64,000 nucleotides of DNA from Ashinkailepas kermadecensis (lineage: Eukaryota > Arthropoda > Thecostraca > Neolepadidae): the NCBI GenBank assembly GCA_034440615.1, contig JAOTOM010002242.1, forward strand, positions 1 to 64,000. Direction: 5' to 3'. The notes beneath the pieces were generated by a model that worked only from the letters and a program-made list of their open reading frames with translations, had not been told where the DNA came from and made no database searches. The position numbers and the translations under genes were made by a program. How positions within the stretch are numbered: the stretch's first letter is position 1; every line of letters starts with the position of its first letter. Positions 1 to 11,039 of the stretch are shown in pieces.

Positions 1-705
1 CAGTGTCCTTCCTATTTGTAGTTTGTGAAACACCCTGTGACTTCCAGGTGAGTTGCGAGCCTTATGCCAAATAGTAACTCAACACTATGAATGTGGCACC
101 ATTCAACCTTCAAACCAGAAAACGGAGAATATTTTTATTTTTGGAGAAGACAATCCTCTAGATAGTAAACATCCAGGACCAGTCTGCTTTTATTTCATCC
201 CTGTACCCATGGTGTCGCAATGCAACTTTAGAAGCTTTATTGTCATGTTATGGTTTTAGCAACCTCAGCTTGTTCTGGCATGTTTGACATTGTATCTACA
301 TTCACTGTTAGCAACTGAAGTGTGTTGTGACACAAATTGACATGTTCTGGAGGCACACTGATTTGACATTCTTGGTTGGCATAGTGCAGTTCTAGCATAC
401 CCAGTGTGTCAATACAATTTTGAACCTTTGTTATCATATTGCACCTATGCACCATTGCTAAGCTTGCTAATGCATTGTTTTAAGTGCGTCTATGTAATAT
501 TTCTTGTCACCAATAAATCAAGGACTGAGGACAATCAATGTTTGCACTCCAAGAGTAATTAGGTAGTGATCTGCATCTTCAGTGGCGGTACTGTGCGCTG
601 GAATGTAAGCATACAGAGGTAAATACACAAGGTAGGGCCACATGTGATAGGTAGCAAAACTGGTCTTTGGAATCAAGAGAGGGTATCCGATTGGCACATT
701 TTGCA
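1..705. other. Unassigned sequence left of the first minisatellite
   Basis: No recognisable gene or repeat. A minus-strand reading frame of 70 codons at 243-455 (ending MSNMPEQAEVAKTIT) has ordinary, non-repetitive composition and could be part of an exon, but I recognise no family and see no convincing splice sites. The AATAAA at about 512 is too common a hexamer to call a polyadenylation signal. Confidence 0.4.
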
Positions 706-1371
706 CCTCTGTGGCGACGTTATGCGGCCTGGCAGTCGTCAGGAGTTGGCGACGTTATGCGTCCTGGCAGTCGTTAAGAGTTGGCGACGTTATGCGGCCT
801 GGCAGTCGTCAGGAGTTGGCGACCTTATGCGGCCTGGCAGTGGTCAGTAGTTGGCGACGTTATGCGTCCTAGCAGTCGTCAGGAGTTGGCGACGTTATGC
901 GGCCTGGCAGTGGTCAGTAGTTGGCGACGTTATGCGTCCTAGCAGTCGTCAGGAGTTGGCGACGTTATGCGGCCTGGCAGTGGTCAGTAGTTGGCGACGT
1001 TATGCGTCCTAGCAGTCGTCAGGAGTTGGCGACGTTATGCGGCCTGGCAGTGGTCAGTAGTTGGCGACGTTATGCGTCCTAGCAGTCGTCAGGAGTTGGC
1101 GACGTTATGCGGCCTGGCAGTCGTCAGAAGTTGGCGACGTTATGCGGCCTGGCAGTGGTCAGTAGTTGGCGACGTTATGCGGCCTGGCAGTGGTCAGTAG
1201 TTGGCGACGTTATGCGGCCTGGCAGTGGTCAGGAGTTGGCGACGTTATGCGTCCTAGCAGTCGTCAGGAGTTGGCGACGTTATGCGGCCTGGCAGTGGTC
1301 AGTAGTTGGCGACGTTATGCGTCCTAGCAGTCGTCAGGAGTTGGCGACGTTATGCGGCCTGTCAGAGGAGT
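706..1371. repeat. 35-bp minisatellite with 70-bp higher-order unit
   Basis: About 19 tandem copies of a 35-bp unit beginning TTGGCGACGTTATGCGGCCT. In the right two thirds, two variants alternate: GCGGCCTGGCAGTGGTCAGT and GCGTCCTAGCAGTCGTCAGG. The array is therefore really amplified as a 70-bp dimer. Edges are sharp. ORFs through it are repeat artefacts. Confidence 0.95.
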
Positions 1372-1613
1372 GCGTTGAAGTAAAAGAACTAAATGTTCTG
1401 CGTTAAATGAATGATCTTAGTTGATCTTGGATGACATTTCCACCTAGCATATATTACCGGGCCTTTTGGCCTTCCTAGTTTGAATCAATGCCCGTTTATA
1501 CCTTCTTGAACTATTAAGTAGGCATTGACCTGACCAGCTAGCTAACTATACACCGACGAGGTCAGAGAGAGTGTTTGTTAGGGCCTAAATAGCACGCCGG
1601 CACTTATTTTTAC
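1372..1613. other. Unassigned spacer with a related half-unit
   Basis: No gene seen. The stretch 1570-1610 (GGGCCTAAATAGCACGCCGG and following) is a diverged copy of part of the 72-bp unit repeated at 1980-2160, so the SINE that follows appears to have landed next to, or inside, older copies of that unit. Confidence 0.4.
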
Positions 1614-1927
1614 TCCGAGTTATTGCTTGGGTGGTTTTATAAACCAGGGTTCTATTGCTAAGCAGAGCTTGTTGCGTGAACCCTGGCCCCACCACCCGAT
1701 CAAAGAATTCCAGTTCAACTGAATAATTTTGACCGAAAGCTTAACGTGCCGTCAATGCACCGACACGACCGCCCGGAAGCTCGTCCCCGGCCTTATCGGG
1801 CCAGCTGCCAACTGACCTCCCAGCCGGGGGCTAAATGCGAGCGCGTGAAGCGATTCGAACCCTGTGTTACCAGGACAGGGAGACCAGTGCAGGCCAGCGC
1901 TCTAACTAACTGAACTACCGGGGCGGC
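1614..1927 (-). mobile_element. tRNA-derived SINE, family A, copy 1
   Basis: About 314 bp, clearly homologous over its full length to 19088-19402. On the minus strand the tRNA-like head is at the right edge: a box-A-like TAGTTCAGTTAGTTAGAGCG and a box-B-like GGTTCGAATCGCT about 50 bp further in. These are the internal RNA polymerase III promoter elements expected of a tRNA-derived SINE. The body includes the conserved GCCGTCAATGCACCGACACG (plus strand). It is a retroposed element, not a functional tRNA gene: no acceptor stem can be closed around the head. Confidence 0.75.
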
Positions 1928-1975
1928 AAAGACATAGACATAGACATAGACATAGACATAGACATAGACATAGAC
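1928..1975. repeat. (GACATA)n hexanucleotide array
   Basis: About eight perfect GACATA units. The array is bracketed by a direct duplication of CTACCGGGGCGGCAAA, at 1914-1930 and 1974-1990. The hexamer tract thus lies between two copies of the end of the SINE head. Confidence 0.9.
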
Positions 1976-2165
1976 TACCGGGGCGGCAAAATTCGCTGCG
2001 CTGTGTCAAATAGAGTCGGTGTACATCCGGGCTGTGAGGACCTAAATAGCACGTCGGCACGCATTTCGCTGTGCTGGTCAAATAGAGTCGGTGTACATCC
2101 GGGCTGTGAGGACCTAATAGCACGTCGGCACGCATTTCGCTGTGCTGGTCAAATAGAGTCGGTGT
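1976..2165. repeat. 72-bp tandem repeat
   Basis: The 72-bp unit starting AAATAGAGTCGGTGTACATC begins at 2008, 2080 and 2151 (third copy incomplete). It contains CTAAATAGCACGTCGGCACG, also found diverged at 1583-1612 left of the SINE. Confidence 0.85.
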
Positions 2166-2754
2166 ACAGTTCAGTTGGAGATGCTGATCCCATTTGCGTC
2201 GTGAAGTGTTTGCTGTTAGCCTCTCTGAGGCGGTCGCCAGCTAAATTGAAGGAAATCGGACATCATTGCATTGATATTGTGACAGGCAACACACTTGGTA
2301 CTTCAAATTAGCGTAAGATGACCTTCGAATGCATTAGTTTTCAACATTAGAAAGTTAGGTTAATATAAGCGGTTCAAACGGCGTCGATTTGCGAAGAAAA
2401 ATATCCTAAGTGGACGAAAAGGCGTCGATTTCGAAGTACTCCCAAAGTTCAGTTTGGGGGTCAAATGGAATCTGGGGTCGTGGGGATTGTCCCTTAGGAA
2501 TTGTCAAAATGTTACCAAAATTTCGGGAATATGTTTAAAATTTTGATTTTTTGATTTTTGAAATTTTTGTGAAATATGATTTGATTAATTTCTGTGACAT
2601 ATGGTGTTTTGGGGAAATTTTAGATGATTGCTGGTGACTGCGACACGAAATACAGGTAACTAGGCGATATCAAAAGCGGTTGAAATGGCGTTGATTTAAA
2701 GGAAATTGCTTTTTGAGAGGGTACATGTTATTTCACGGATAATTTCTAGTAACG
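2166..2754. other. Unassigned; spaced GGCGTCGATTT motif
   Basis: No gene seen. Three spaced copies of a short motif occur: GCGGTTCAAACGGCGTCGAT near 2369, AAGGCGTCGATTTCG near 2419 and GCGGTTGAAATGGCGTTGAT near 2675. These suggest a diverged repeat. The middle is AT-rich. Confidence 0.4.
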
Positions 2755-2990
2755 CGGCGGCGACGTGGCGAGGTGTTGGCGCCCGCTTCGTGATTGGCGG
2801 CCACGTGGCGGGGTGTTGGCTCCCGCTTCGTGATTGGCGGCGACGTGGCGGGGTGTTGGCTCCCGCTTCGTGATTGGCGGCGACGTGGCGGGGTGTTGGC
2901 TCCCGCTTCGTGATTGGCGGCGACGTGGCGGGGTGTTGGCTCCCGCTTCGTGATTGGCGGCGACGTAGCGGGGTGTTGGCATCCGCTTTG
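2755..2990. repeat. 40-bp minisatellite
   Basis: Six nearly identical copies of a 40-bp unit beginning GCGGCGACGTGGCGGGGTGT. Overlapping reading frames on both strands (RRRQSRSGSQHPATSPP-like) are repeat translation, not genes. Confidence 0.95.
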
Positions 2991-4095
2991 CATGGCTGGC
3001 TAAGACTCTCGGCTCTGCAGGCGGGTGCTACGCAACGCACATGCAGTCGGGCCGTTCGCTATCGCGACTATAGGTCACCATGCTCCCTCAGCCTGCTTTG
3101 TAAAATATGTGTGCCGGCCGTCGCATACTGCCAGTCCAGTAGCGGAGTTAGTTCTGGCAGTAGCGTAGTCTCCGTAGCGTCCGAACGCTTCGCATTCAGC
3201 CAAGTACGTCGGCGTTACCCAGGTAGCCGACACCTCCGTCCATTTTCCAGTTGGCAGCTGGGTGTGCCAGATCAAACCTCGAACACTGTCGACTCCCAGC
3301 TGACGTCACACATTCGCTCAGCCGTAGGATTTATTTCTATCCTCGCATGTCTTCTCACTGATACATGCACATTGCACACTGCATCCATTGTGGTCGCCCG
3401 GGCCCACTTCCCACGCACCGCACGGGCGGGGACGTGTGTTGCCGGCTGGCGCCTGTGGCGGCCGCGGCGGCACCAGCTGGCTGTCGACTGCTGGTGCTGG
3501 GGCCGGGCCGGGCCGGGCCGGGCCGGGCCGCCCCCTGCCGAGCCATGCAGTCGCGCCAGTGCGCTACTCTGGACGGGCGGCGCGCACGCCGGGCCGTCGG
3601 CGCCCCGCAGTGTAGCGCTCGGTCCGTCGGCACAACGACCGTGATGTAGCCGAGGCGCCGGTGACGGTTCTGACGCGGTGGTGCGGGACTCTGCGGAGGT
3701 GACCAGGGCCGCGTGCTGGCCTCGCTGCGCCGTGTGACGACTGGAAGTGACGTCACCAGTGCTGTACGGAGGGCACGTCACCATGGTGGGGTCACGGGTG
3801 GTGACGCATCTGTTCGACATCAGGTGAGTGGTCTGCGAGGCCGTTGCAGCTATCGGTGCAGCACTGTCTGGGTGAGCCTCCCCTTCCTCCCAATCGGACT
3901 CGGGAGTGCAGTGGAACGTAGTGCAGCACACAGACTTGCAATGCAAACGGCAGAGCGGTGGATGGAGTAGCCTGGAAGAAGAATTAAGGCCTGTAATAAT
4001 CTGGTGAGTACGAATGATGTGCGTGACATAATTGAGATGACGCTTTCGCAAGCGCCAAAGGTGCCCAACTTTCGCCGACCCAGCTGATCACCAAG
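2991..4095. other. GC- and CpG-rich island, no supported gene
   Basis: Strongly GC-rich, with CpG-dense core 3390-3780 and a (GGGCC)n run at about 3501-3530. Two perfect cAMP-response-element palindromes TGACGTCA lie at about 3301 and 3748. Several ORFs of 75-260 codons exist on both strands, but they overlap each other and have low-complexity Arg/Ala/Pro content. An unmethylated promoter-like island is possible; no downstream gene is visible. Confidence 0.4.
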
Positions 4096-4107
4096 TTTCG
4101 TGTCCAC

Positions 4108-4245
4108 TTCACGGTCAGGCTGATGTGGGATCCCGTGTCCACTTCACGAGCAGGTTGATGTGGGATCCCGTGTCCACTTCACGAGCAGGTTGATGTGGGA
4201 TCCCGTGTCCACTTCACGGTCCAGGCTGATGTGCGATCCCGTGGC
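4108..4245. repeat. 35-bp short tandem array
   Basis: About four copies of a 35-bp unit beginning GATGTGGGATCCCGTGTCCA. The outer copies are slightly diverged. Confidence 0.85.
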
Positions 4246-4289
4246 CACGTCGTCGGTCGGATGGTTATTGGCTTTGCGACGCATCAACT

Positions 4290-4400
4290 GCTTTGTTGAT
4301 GTCACTAATCTCTCACTTCGATTGGTCGCGGGCGAAGAGCAGCGACATGAGACTCAAACCCACAGTCCTTCGGCTGGGAGACGAGCATCCTCCCTGCACG
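4290..4400 (-). mobile_element. tRNA-derived SINE, family B, partial copy 1
   Basis: On the minus strand this reads GCTCGTCTCCCAGC, then GTGGGTTTGAGTCTC (box B), then TTCGCCCGCGACCAATCG, and ends with a run matching the body of the SINE at 23369-23528. The shared CGCCCGCGACCAATCG block makes the family assignment firm. The 5' head is cut off where the 30-bp minisatellite begins. Confidence 0.7.
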
Positions 4401-4414
4401 CTGCCAGTTTCACA

Positions 4415-5212
4415 CCAGTCGACCCCCAACACTACCACTGCCAACCAGTCGACCACCAACACTGCCACTGCCAACCAGTCGACCACCAACACTGCCACTG
4501 CCAACCAGTCGACCACCAACACTACCACTGCCAACCAGTCGACCACCAACACTACCACTGCCAACCAGTCGACCACCAACACTACCACTGCCAACCAGTC
4601 GACCACCAACACTGCCACTGCCAACCAGTCGACCACCAACACTACCACTGCCAACCAGTCGACCACCAACACTACCACTGCCAACCAGTCGACCACCAAC
4701 ACTGCCACTGCCAACCAGTCGACCACCAACACTGCCACTGCCAACCAGTCGACCACCAACACTTCCACTGCCAACCAGTCGACCACCAACACTGCCACTG
4801 CCAACCAGTCGACCACCAACACTACCACTGCCAACCAGTCGACCACCAACACTGCCACTGCCAACCAGTCGACCACCAACACTGCCACTGCCAACCAGTC
4901 GACCACCAACACTACCACTGCCAACCAGTCGACCACCAACACTGCCACTGCCAATCAGTCGACCACCAACACTGCCACTGCCAACCAGTCGACCACCAAC
5001 ACTACCACTGCCAACCAGTCGACCACCAACACTACCACTGCCAACCAGTCGACCACCAACACTGCCACTGCCAACCAGTCGACCACCAACACTACCACTG
5101 CCAACCAGTCGACCACCAACCCACTGCCAACCAGTCGACCACCAACACTACCACTGCCAACCAGTCGACCACCAACACTACCATTCCCAGTACCCCAACA
5201 CTACCACTGCCA
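4415..5212. repeat. 30-bp minisatellite, about 26 copies
   Basis: Unit of exactly 30 bp beginning ACCAACACTACCACTGCCAA and containing a SalI-like GTCGAC. Variation is nearly all at one position (ACTACC versus ACTGCC). Because 30 is a multiple of three, every frame stays open and gives the long QSTTNTTTAN-like and PVDHQHYHCQ-like ORFs. There are no spacers, so it is not a CRISPR array. The last units (5115-5200) are irregular. Confidence 0.97.
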
Positions 5213-5272
5213 ATCAGTTGCCACGTCGCCAGTGCCGCCGCTTGCGCTGTTTCCTCTGCACCACACACCAAG
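5213..5272. other. Junction between two minisatellites
   Basis: Short unique spacer (GCCACGTCGCCAGTGCCGCC and following) between the 30-bp and 32-bp arrays. Confidence 0.5.
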
Positions 5273-5640
5273 GCATGTGATGCAGAGGTGTGGTACATAC
5301 CCAGGCATGTGGCACAGGGGTGTGGTACATACCCAGGCATGTGGTACAGGGGTGTGGTACATACCCAGGCATGTGGTACAGGGGTGTGGTACATACCCAG
5401 GCATGTGGTACAGAGGTGTGGTGCATACCCAGGCATGTGGTACAGATGGATTATGGCATACCCAGGCATGTGGTACAGAGGTGTGGTGCATACCCAGGCA
5501 TGTGGTACAGGGGTGTGGTACATACCCAGGCATGTGGCACAAGGGTGTGGTACATACCCAGACATGTGGTACAGAGGTGGGACATACACAGACATGTGGC
5601 ACAGAGGTGTGGTACATACCCAGGTGTTGTGGTCAGGTGA
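5273..5640. repeat. 32-bp minisatellite
   Basis: About eleven copies of a 32-bp unit beginning CATGTGGTACAGGGGTGTGG, followed by TACATACCCAGG. Right-hand copies are more diverged and some have indels. Histidine/cysteine-rich ORFs on the minus strand are artefacts. Confidence 0.95.
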
Positions 5641-5743
5641 CCAGCTTGTGGTAAAGGGTTGTGGTACCTTCCCCCCATATTCATCCACAGTTATTTGAAT
5701 TGGTACATACGTTGACAGCTTTGGAAAAAAACACACACGGTAG

Positions 5744-5744
<1 letters not shown>

Positions 5745-5816
<72 letters not shown>
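5745..5816. repeat. (TA)n microsatellite
   Basis: Uninterrupted (TA)n of about 70 bp. Confidence 0.98.
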
Positions 5817-5817
<1 letters not shown>

Positions 5818-5860
5818 GTCGTCGGGTCGAGCAGCTGGAATATGCAGACACCATCGGGTG

Positions 5861-6085
5861 TCGGTAGTTCAGTGGTCTGGTCAAGCTGAGCGTCTGGTAT
5901 GTCAGAGGTGCGGGTTCGATTCTTCTTGGTGTTCGCCCTCCCTGCCAGGGTCAGTCAGGCGATGCCATATGGCCTCAGCTGCTGAGCGCGTCATAAAGTC
6001 ACACCGCCGGCCTAGATCGGGTCGCGCTGACGGTGATATTATCGGCGACCGGGAGTCAACTCAACACTGGGCCATTACGCTGGCT
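5861..6085 (+). mobile_element. tRNA-derived SINE, family C
   Basis: Head begins TCGGTAGTTCAGTGGTCTGG, with box-A-like TAGTTCAGTGGTC. It is followed 40 bp later by the box-B-like GGTTCGATTCT at 5912-5922. The tRNA-like fold is imperfect and a longer unrelated body follows, as in a SINE. The 3' end and target duplications were not identified. No second copy is seen in this window, so the length is uncertain. Confidence 0.55.
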
Positions 6086-6093
6086 CGTGGTTC

Positions 6094-6162
6094 CGGTCGG
6101 TCGGTGGTCTGTGGTCGCTGGTCGGTCGGTCGGTCGGTGGTCGTGGTCGTGGTCGTGGTCGG
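6094..6162. repeat. Degenerate (GGTC)n / (GTGGTC)n tract
   Basis: Short-period GGTCGGTCGGTGG and GGTCGTGGTCGTGGTCG runs at the left edge of the decayed 21-bp array. Confidence 0.85.
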
Positions 6163-7255
6163 CCCAAAAGGTCGGGCTGGGGCCCCTGAAAATCGCACTG
6201 GGGCTACCAAAAGTCCGACCAGGGCCTCTGAAAATCACGTTGGTGACGTCAAAAGTTCGCACCTGGGCATCTGAAAATCACGCTGCGGGCCCAAAAAGTC
6301 GTGCCAGGGTCCTTGAAAATCGCGATAGGCCCCCAAAAAGATGGACTGGGCCACTGAAAATCATGCTGGGTGGTCAAAAGATCAGGCCGGGGCCTCTGGA
6401 AATCGCGATGTGGCCCCCAAAAATTCGGACGGGTGTCCCTGAAAATCACTCTGGGGGCCTCAAAAGTTTGCTCCTACACCACTGAAAATTCCGCTGGGGC
6501 CTAAGAAAATCGTACCAGGGTTCTTGAAAATTACGACAGGGACCCCAAAAGGTCGGGCCGGGGCACCTGAAAATCCCGCTGAGCCTGAGGGTACCAAAAG
6601 TTGCACCCGAGCCCCTGAAAATCACGCTAGGTGATCGACAGGTCGCATCGGGGCTCCATAAGTCTCATCGGGACCACCGAAAAAATGAAGTGGGGAACAA
6701 AAAAACAGTCCGGACATAGAGAACCAATCTGGGTTCCCAACAATCGCTCCAAAATCCCCCTCCCCCCGGGAAAAAAAACGTGTTGATCCCCAAAAACGTG
6801 TCGAGGCCACTGCAACTCCCACTGGGGATCCCAACAAATGACGACGGGGCCCAAAAATCGCACTTAGACCTAAAAAGTCGCTTCGCAGCCCTTGAAAATC
6901 ACACTCGGGTCCTAAAACGTCGCGCCGGAGCTACACGAGTCGCAGTTGGCTTCCCCAAAATAAATGCCTACCCAGATTGTCACTACAGCAACAAAAATTG
7001 CGCTTAAATACCTCAAAAACGCGTCGTGCCCCGGAAAGAAGCGTGTTTGGGCACCGGAAAAAAAAATTCACCGGGAGCCCGAAGAATCGTACCGAGGCCC
7101 AAAAGATGTCGCGCAGGTGGGCTTATAAAAAATAGAACTCGACATAAAAAACCACAAAGGGACTCATCGTCCCTTTCGAATCGACCCGAACATCGATACA
7201 TCGAATAGAACTACATCGAATAGAAATAGAACATCGAATATACCCGAGCACCAGA
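6163..7255. repeat. Degenerate ~21-bp GC/A-tract array, left block
   Basis: Roughly fifty decayed units of about 21 bp with consensus GGGCCCCTGAAAATCGCGC. In the left 450 bp two variants alternate, CCCAAAAGGTCG and CCCTGAAAATCG, implying an ancestral dimer of about 42 bp. Divergence increases to the right and lengths vary. It has no coding features. A-tracts recur about every two helical turns. Confidence 0.75.
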
Positions 7256-7658
<403 letters not shown>

Positions 7659-7675
7659 GCAGCCACCGTGGCTCA

Positions 7676-8830
7676 CCAAAGAAGCAATCCCCCTCTTGAA
7701 CGTATGCGCTCGCAAGAATCGCGCCGGGTCCCCGCAAGTTAAGTTGTTCTGGGCCCCAAAAATTCGCGCCAGGGCCCCCAGAATTTGCGTAGGGGGCTTT
7801 AATAATTACAGCGAGCACCAACAAAAAACTCGCGCCGGGCCCGACAATTTGCGCCGGGGCCCGCGAAAATCGTGTTGGGGCCCAGCTAAGTGCATCGCGT
7901 CCCGCGCACTCGTGCCGAGCCCTCCACATATCGCGCTTGGGACCAAAATTTCCGTCAGTAGTCCCAAAAATTATGGTCGGGGCATCAAACATTCCCCTCA
8001 GGGCCCAAAAAAAAGTTGCGTCGATGGCCCCAAATAAGCACAGCTTGGCCCCCAAACATCGCACAAACATCAAGCCGGAGCCCCCAAAATAAGGACAGAT
8101 TTCGATAAATAAATGTCCGAGCCAGGAAAATCGCTCCGGAGCCCCAAACATACCGCCAGATGCCTTCAAAAATCGCTTACAGCCCCGAAAATACGTACTT
8201 AAAGCTCAAAAAGTTAAGAAGGCTTTAAACAAATCCCGCGGAACACAAGAAAATGGCGCCGGGGACCCGGAAAATCAGGCTGGGACTCAGACTTTAAAAG
8301 AATTAGAAGTCAGCGAAAATTTGGTCCAGCCCAGAAATCTTGGCATCGAGTCCCTCAGGCACTCACCTGGGCCCGAAACATCGCGCCGGGACGCCGATAA
8401 ATTATACCAGAGCTCCCAAAACCGTGCTGGTACCCACAAGTGTTCGTCAGGAGCCCCGATTAAACACAGCAGGTCCCAAAGAGCACATCGGGAAGCCGAA
8501 AATGCACCGTGGCCTCCGAAGCGTACCGAGTCTCGCAAAAAGCGGAGAGCATTAAAACATGCGTTGCAGCTCTAAATAAACACACCGGGAGTTCTTAAAA
8601 AAAACGTAGGCCCTCAAAGCACACCCTCTTGATGATACTTCAAGGGGCCTAAAAAAACCGGCTGGGTCCTCAAAAACCTGACATGGTCCTTAAAAAAAAT
8701 GAGCAAAAAGGCCCGGCATTGAATAAATATATCGGAGTCTTCGAAAACGCGCCGGTGCTTCAAAAATGCCGTCGGTGCACAAAGAAACAACAAAACGCAA
8801 CAACAAAAAGAACCGATGTCCAAAAATATG
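7676..8830. repeat. Degenerate ~21-bp GC/A-tract array, right block
   Basis: Same repeat as 6163-7255 on the other side of the microsatellite, for example GGGCCCCAAAAATTCGCGCC and CGGGGCCCGCGAAAATCG. Units are 20-30 bp and strongly diverged, fading into unique DNA near 8830. The microsatellite seems to have expanded inside a formerly continuous array. Confidence 0.7.
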
Positions 8831-9485
8831 TTGGGCCCCTAACATAAATTGGCTAGAGCCCACATATCCGTAGACGAAGAAAAACGCAACGGGTGCAAAA
8901 AAAGAACACCTAGCTTGGGCCTCGGTTCGGTAGCCAATCTGGAAACGTATTTCACCAAAGAGATGATGTGCATCAAAGCTCAGCGGGTATCCGGATTTTT
9001 AATAACCAGAAAATGTGGAGAGAAGGGAACTAATCATGGAATTGAATTGATCGAATTTTCCCAGCGAACCTCCTACGAAGCATTCTATACGTCAAATATG
9101 GCACAAGACTATCATGTTGCAGCAATTAGCAAAACGTAGGAGGCCTAGGAGAAATCGGAGAATCGCACGAAGTGTGGTGAATGCGGAGAATGCACTGCAA
9201 TGCAATTTCAGTAGTGTGGGGTGACTAATCAAGGGACACCAAAAGAAGAACCTTCGAACAGGCTGATGGGGGAGTTAGGGTTGAAATCCGGCGACGCAAA
9301 AACGATGGTGGTAGATTTGGCTCCATCCACCGGACAATTAAGTTGATCATTAATTATTTTATATAAAAAAATATAAGAATGGACCATATTGAAAAAAGTA
9401 ATGGTCAAAATCCGGAGACTTCTTTAAATATTGTAGTAAGTGAGCCCCCCCACCCCTTAGCGCAAAACCTAGGTACTGGTGCCCA
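8831..9485. other. Unassigned; end resembles 34305-34360
   Basis: A 96-codon plus-strand frame at 8849-9139 has mixed composition but no family I recognise. The stretch 9433-9485 (CACCCCTTAGCGCAAAACCT) resembles 34308-34360 (CATCCCTTAGGCGCAAAAGG), both followed by TACTGG, so a small dispersed repeat is likely. Confidence 0.35.
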
Positions 9486-10760
9486 GCGGAATTTGTTACC
9501 TTGCTAGAGTTTCTGAATTGCTGGCCAGTGACAGTGGCCCGAATGAGTACCTGGACCGCCGGGGACCCGGTGCTGTCCGTGGTGTACCGTCTGGTTCGGG
9601 TCGGCTGGCGCGCAGCTGACATTCAGACGGACGCTGATCGTCGCCCGCTCAAGGCGCCAATGGACGAACTGAGCCTCTACGACGGATGCGTGATGTGTAG
9701 CTCACGTGTTGTCATGCCAACACGGGGCCGTTGCAGGGTTTTGTAACTGTTGCACGACGGGAATAACTGTGAAAGTAGAACAATGCGTTTGCCCGTATGC
9801 GTGTGTGATGTGCAGGTCGGGACGGCCAAACCACAACCACCGCCCGGTGTGGGCGCGCCCATCAGATGCAGCCGTGTGAAGAGCAAGAGTCTCCGCTGCT
9901 CCCGTGGGTTTGACCGGCTGCACCACGGGGCCCGTCAGACGCAGCCCTGTGAAGAGCCAGAGTCTCCGCTGCTCCCGTGGGTTTGACCGGCTGCACCACG
10001 GGACCCGTCAGACGCAGCCCTGTGAAGAGCCAGAGTCTCCGCTTCTCCCGTGGGTTTGGCCGGCTGCACCGCGGGGCCCGTCAGACGCAGCCGTGTGAAG
10101 AGCCAGAGTCTCCGCTGCTCCCGTGGGTTTGGCCGGCTGCACCACGGGATCGGACTCATATAGACTTCTGTGGACCGATAAATGGCCACATGTTTTTAAT
10201 TGTTGTTGACTAGTTATCCAAGTGGATGGAGGTGTTTCCAACGTGCACAACCTCTGCAGAGGCCACTGTGAAGTTGCTACGCATGGCTTTTACCCTCTGG
10301 GGTTTACAGAAAACCATTGTGTCTGATAATGCGCAAAGTTTGTTTATCAGGCATTTCCAAGCTTCTTGTCGGCAAATGGCATCTGATACCGTACCATATA
10401 ACCATACTCGCCCACGTGGAACGGGTTAGCCGGAAAATCTGTCCAGATCTTCAAAAGTGGTTTCGCTAAGCAGAAGCCAGGACCAGTCGTATCCAGAACT
10501 TTCAGGTCCTTTTAAGGTACCGAGCAGCGTTCATAGCATAACTATGAGATACCCTGCTGACCTTTTTGTGGGCTGGCAGATAAGGACCATCTTAGAAATG
10601 TTGCAACCGGATTACCGGAGTGCAGACGCGTTAGTTGGCCTAGACATTTTAGGCAGACCAGAGCGCTCGGGACCGCCACTATGTGGCTGGGGTGCTGGCG
10701 ACGCGGTCTGTGTATTCGCTCTGGACCGACTGAGTGGGGCGGGCTGAGTACGCTGGCTGC
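9486..10760 (+). pseudogene. Ty3/gypsy pol relic: integrase region
   Basis: Three conserved pieces in order. At 9501-9745 comes the connection before the integrase (DPVLSVVYRLVRVGW, then ELSLYDGCVMCSSRVVMP). At 10100-10430 comes the integrase core, with PLLPWVWPAAP leading to THIDFCGPINGHMFLIVVD (first catalytic Asp), then SKWMEVFPT and TIVSDN (second Asp). At 10500-10620 is YPADLFVGWQIRTILEMLQPD, typical of the post-core region. The frame has TAG codons at 10211 and 10427. A frameshift falls at NGLA, where the catalytic Glu should follow but GGA is read. No reverse transcriptase or LTR is visible. Family knowledge: order and motifs match Ty3/gypsy integrases. The copy is dead. The N-terminal zinc-finger part is replaced by a 73-bp tandem repeat. 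Confidence 0.8.
9876..10146. repeat. 73-bp minisatellite within the integrase relic
   Basis: Copies begin with GTGAAGAGC at 9876, 9949, 10022 and 10095 (period 73), the last running without a break into integrase-coding sequence at about 10150. The unit encodes, in one frame, the PESPLLPWVWPAAP segment that normally precedes the integrase core. The array therefore looks like an amplification of the element's own coding DNA. Confidence 0.9.
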
Positions 10761-10869
10761 CGGGAGGTGTGCTTAGCGGAAGAGGACAGAGGTCCAGGCA
10801 GGTCTGGCGGGTGGCAAAATCTTGCGGAGGCATATAGATTATGTAAGGAAGCACTACACGAACCATTCC

Positions 10870-10972
10870 GGCGTAGAAATCTGAAGCGACTGCGTGAAGC
10901 TGTCACCGTCTGTTTCGGAGTATGAAATCTGAAGCGACTGCGTAAAACTCTCACCGTCTGTTTCGGAGTATG
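10870..10972. repeat. 48-bp tandem duplication
   Basis: Two copies of a 48-bp unit starting GAAATCTGAAGCGACTGCGT and ending CGGAGTAT. The second copy has four substitutions. Confidence 0.9.
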
Positions 10973-11039
10973 ATTGTCAGGGCGTGCCAACCTGTGAAGT
11001 TCCGAACAGCGAGTTGGCACCACCGGTTCGTCCTGACGA

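Noticed and set aside
2874..4051. Long GC-rich ORFs on both strands
   Set aside because: Overlapping, low complexity and caused by absence of AT-rich stop codons; no domain recognised.
3272..4051. 259-codon minus-strand ORF as a gene
   Set aside because: Crosses the GC island with biased composition and no family resemblance.
4415..5212. Regular 30-bp repeats suggesting a CRISPR array
   Set aside because: Units are directly contiguous with no spacers, and the DNA is clearly eukaryotic.
4160..5698. ORFs of 512 and 453 codons, His/Pro- and Thr/Asn-rich
   Set aside because: They are translations of the 30-bp and 32-bp minisatellites in several frames; no unique protein sequence outside the repeats.
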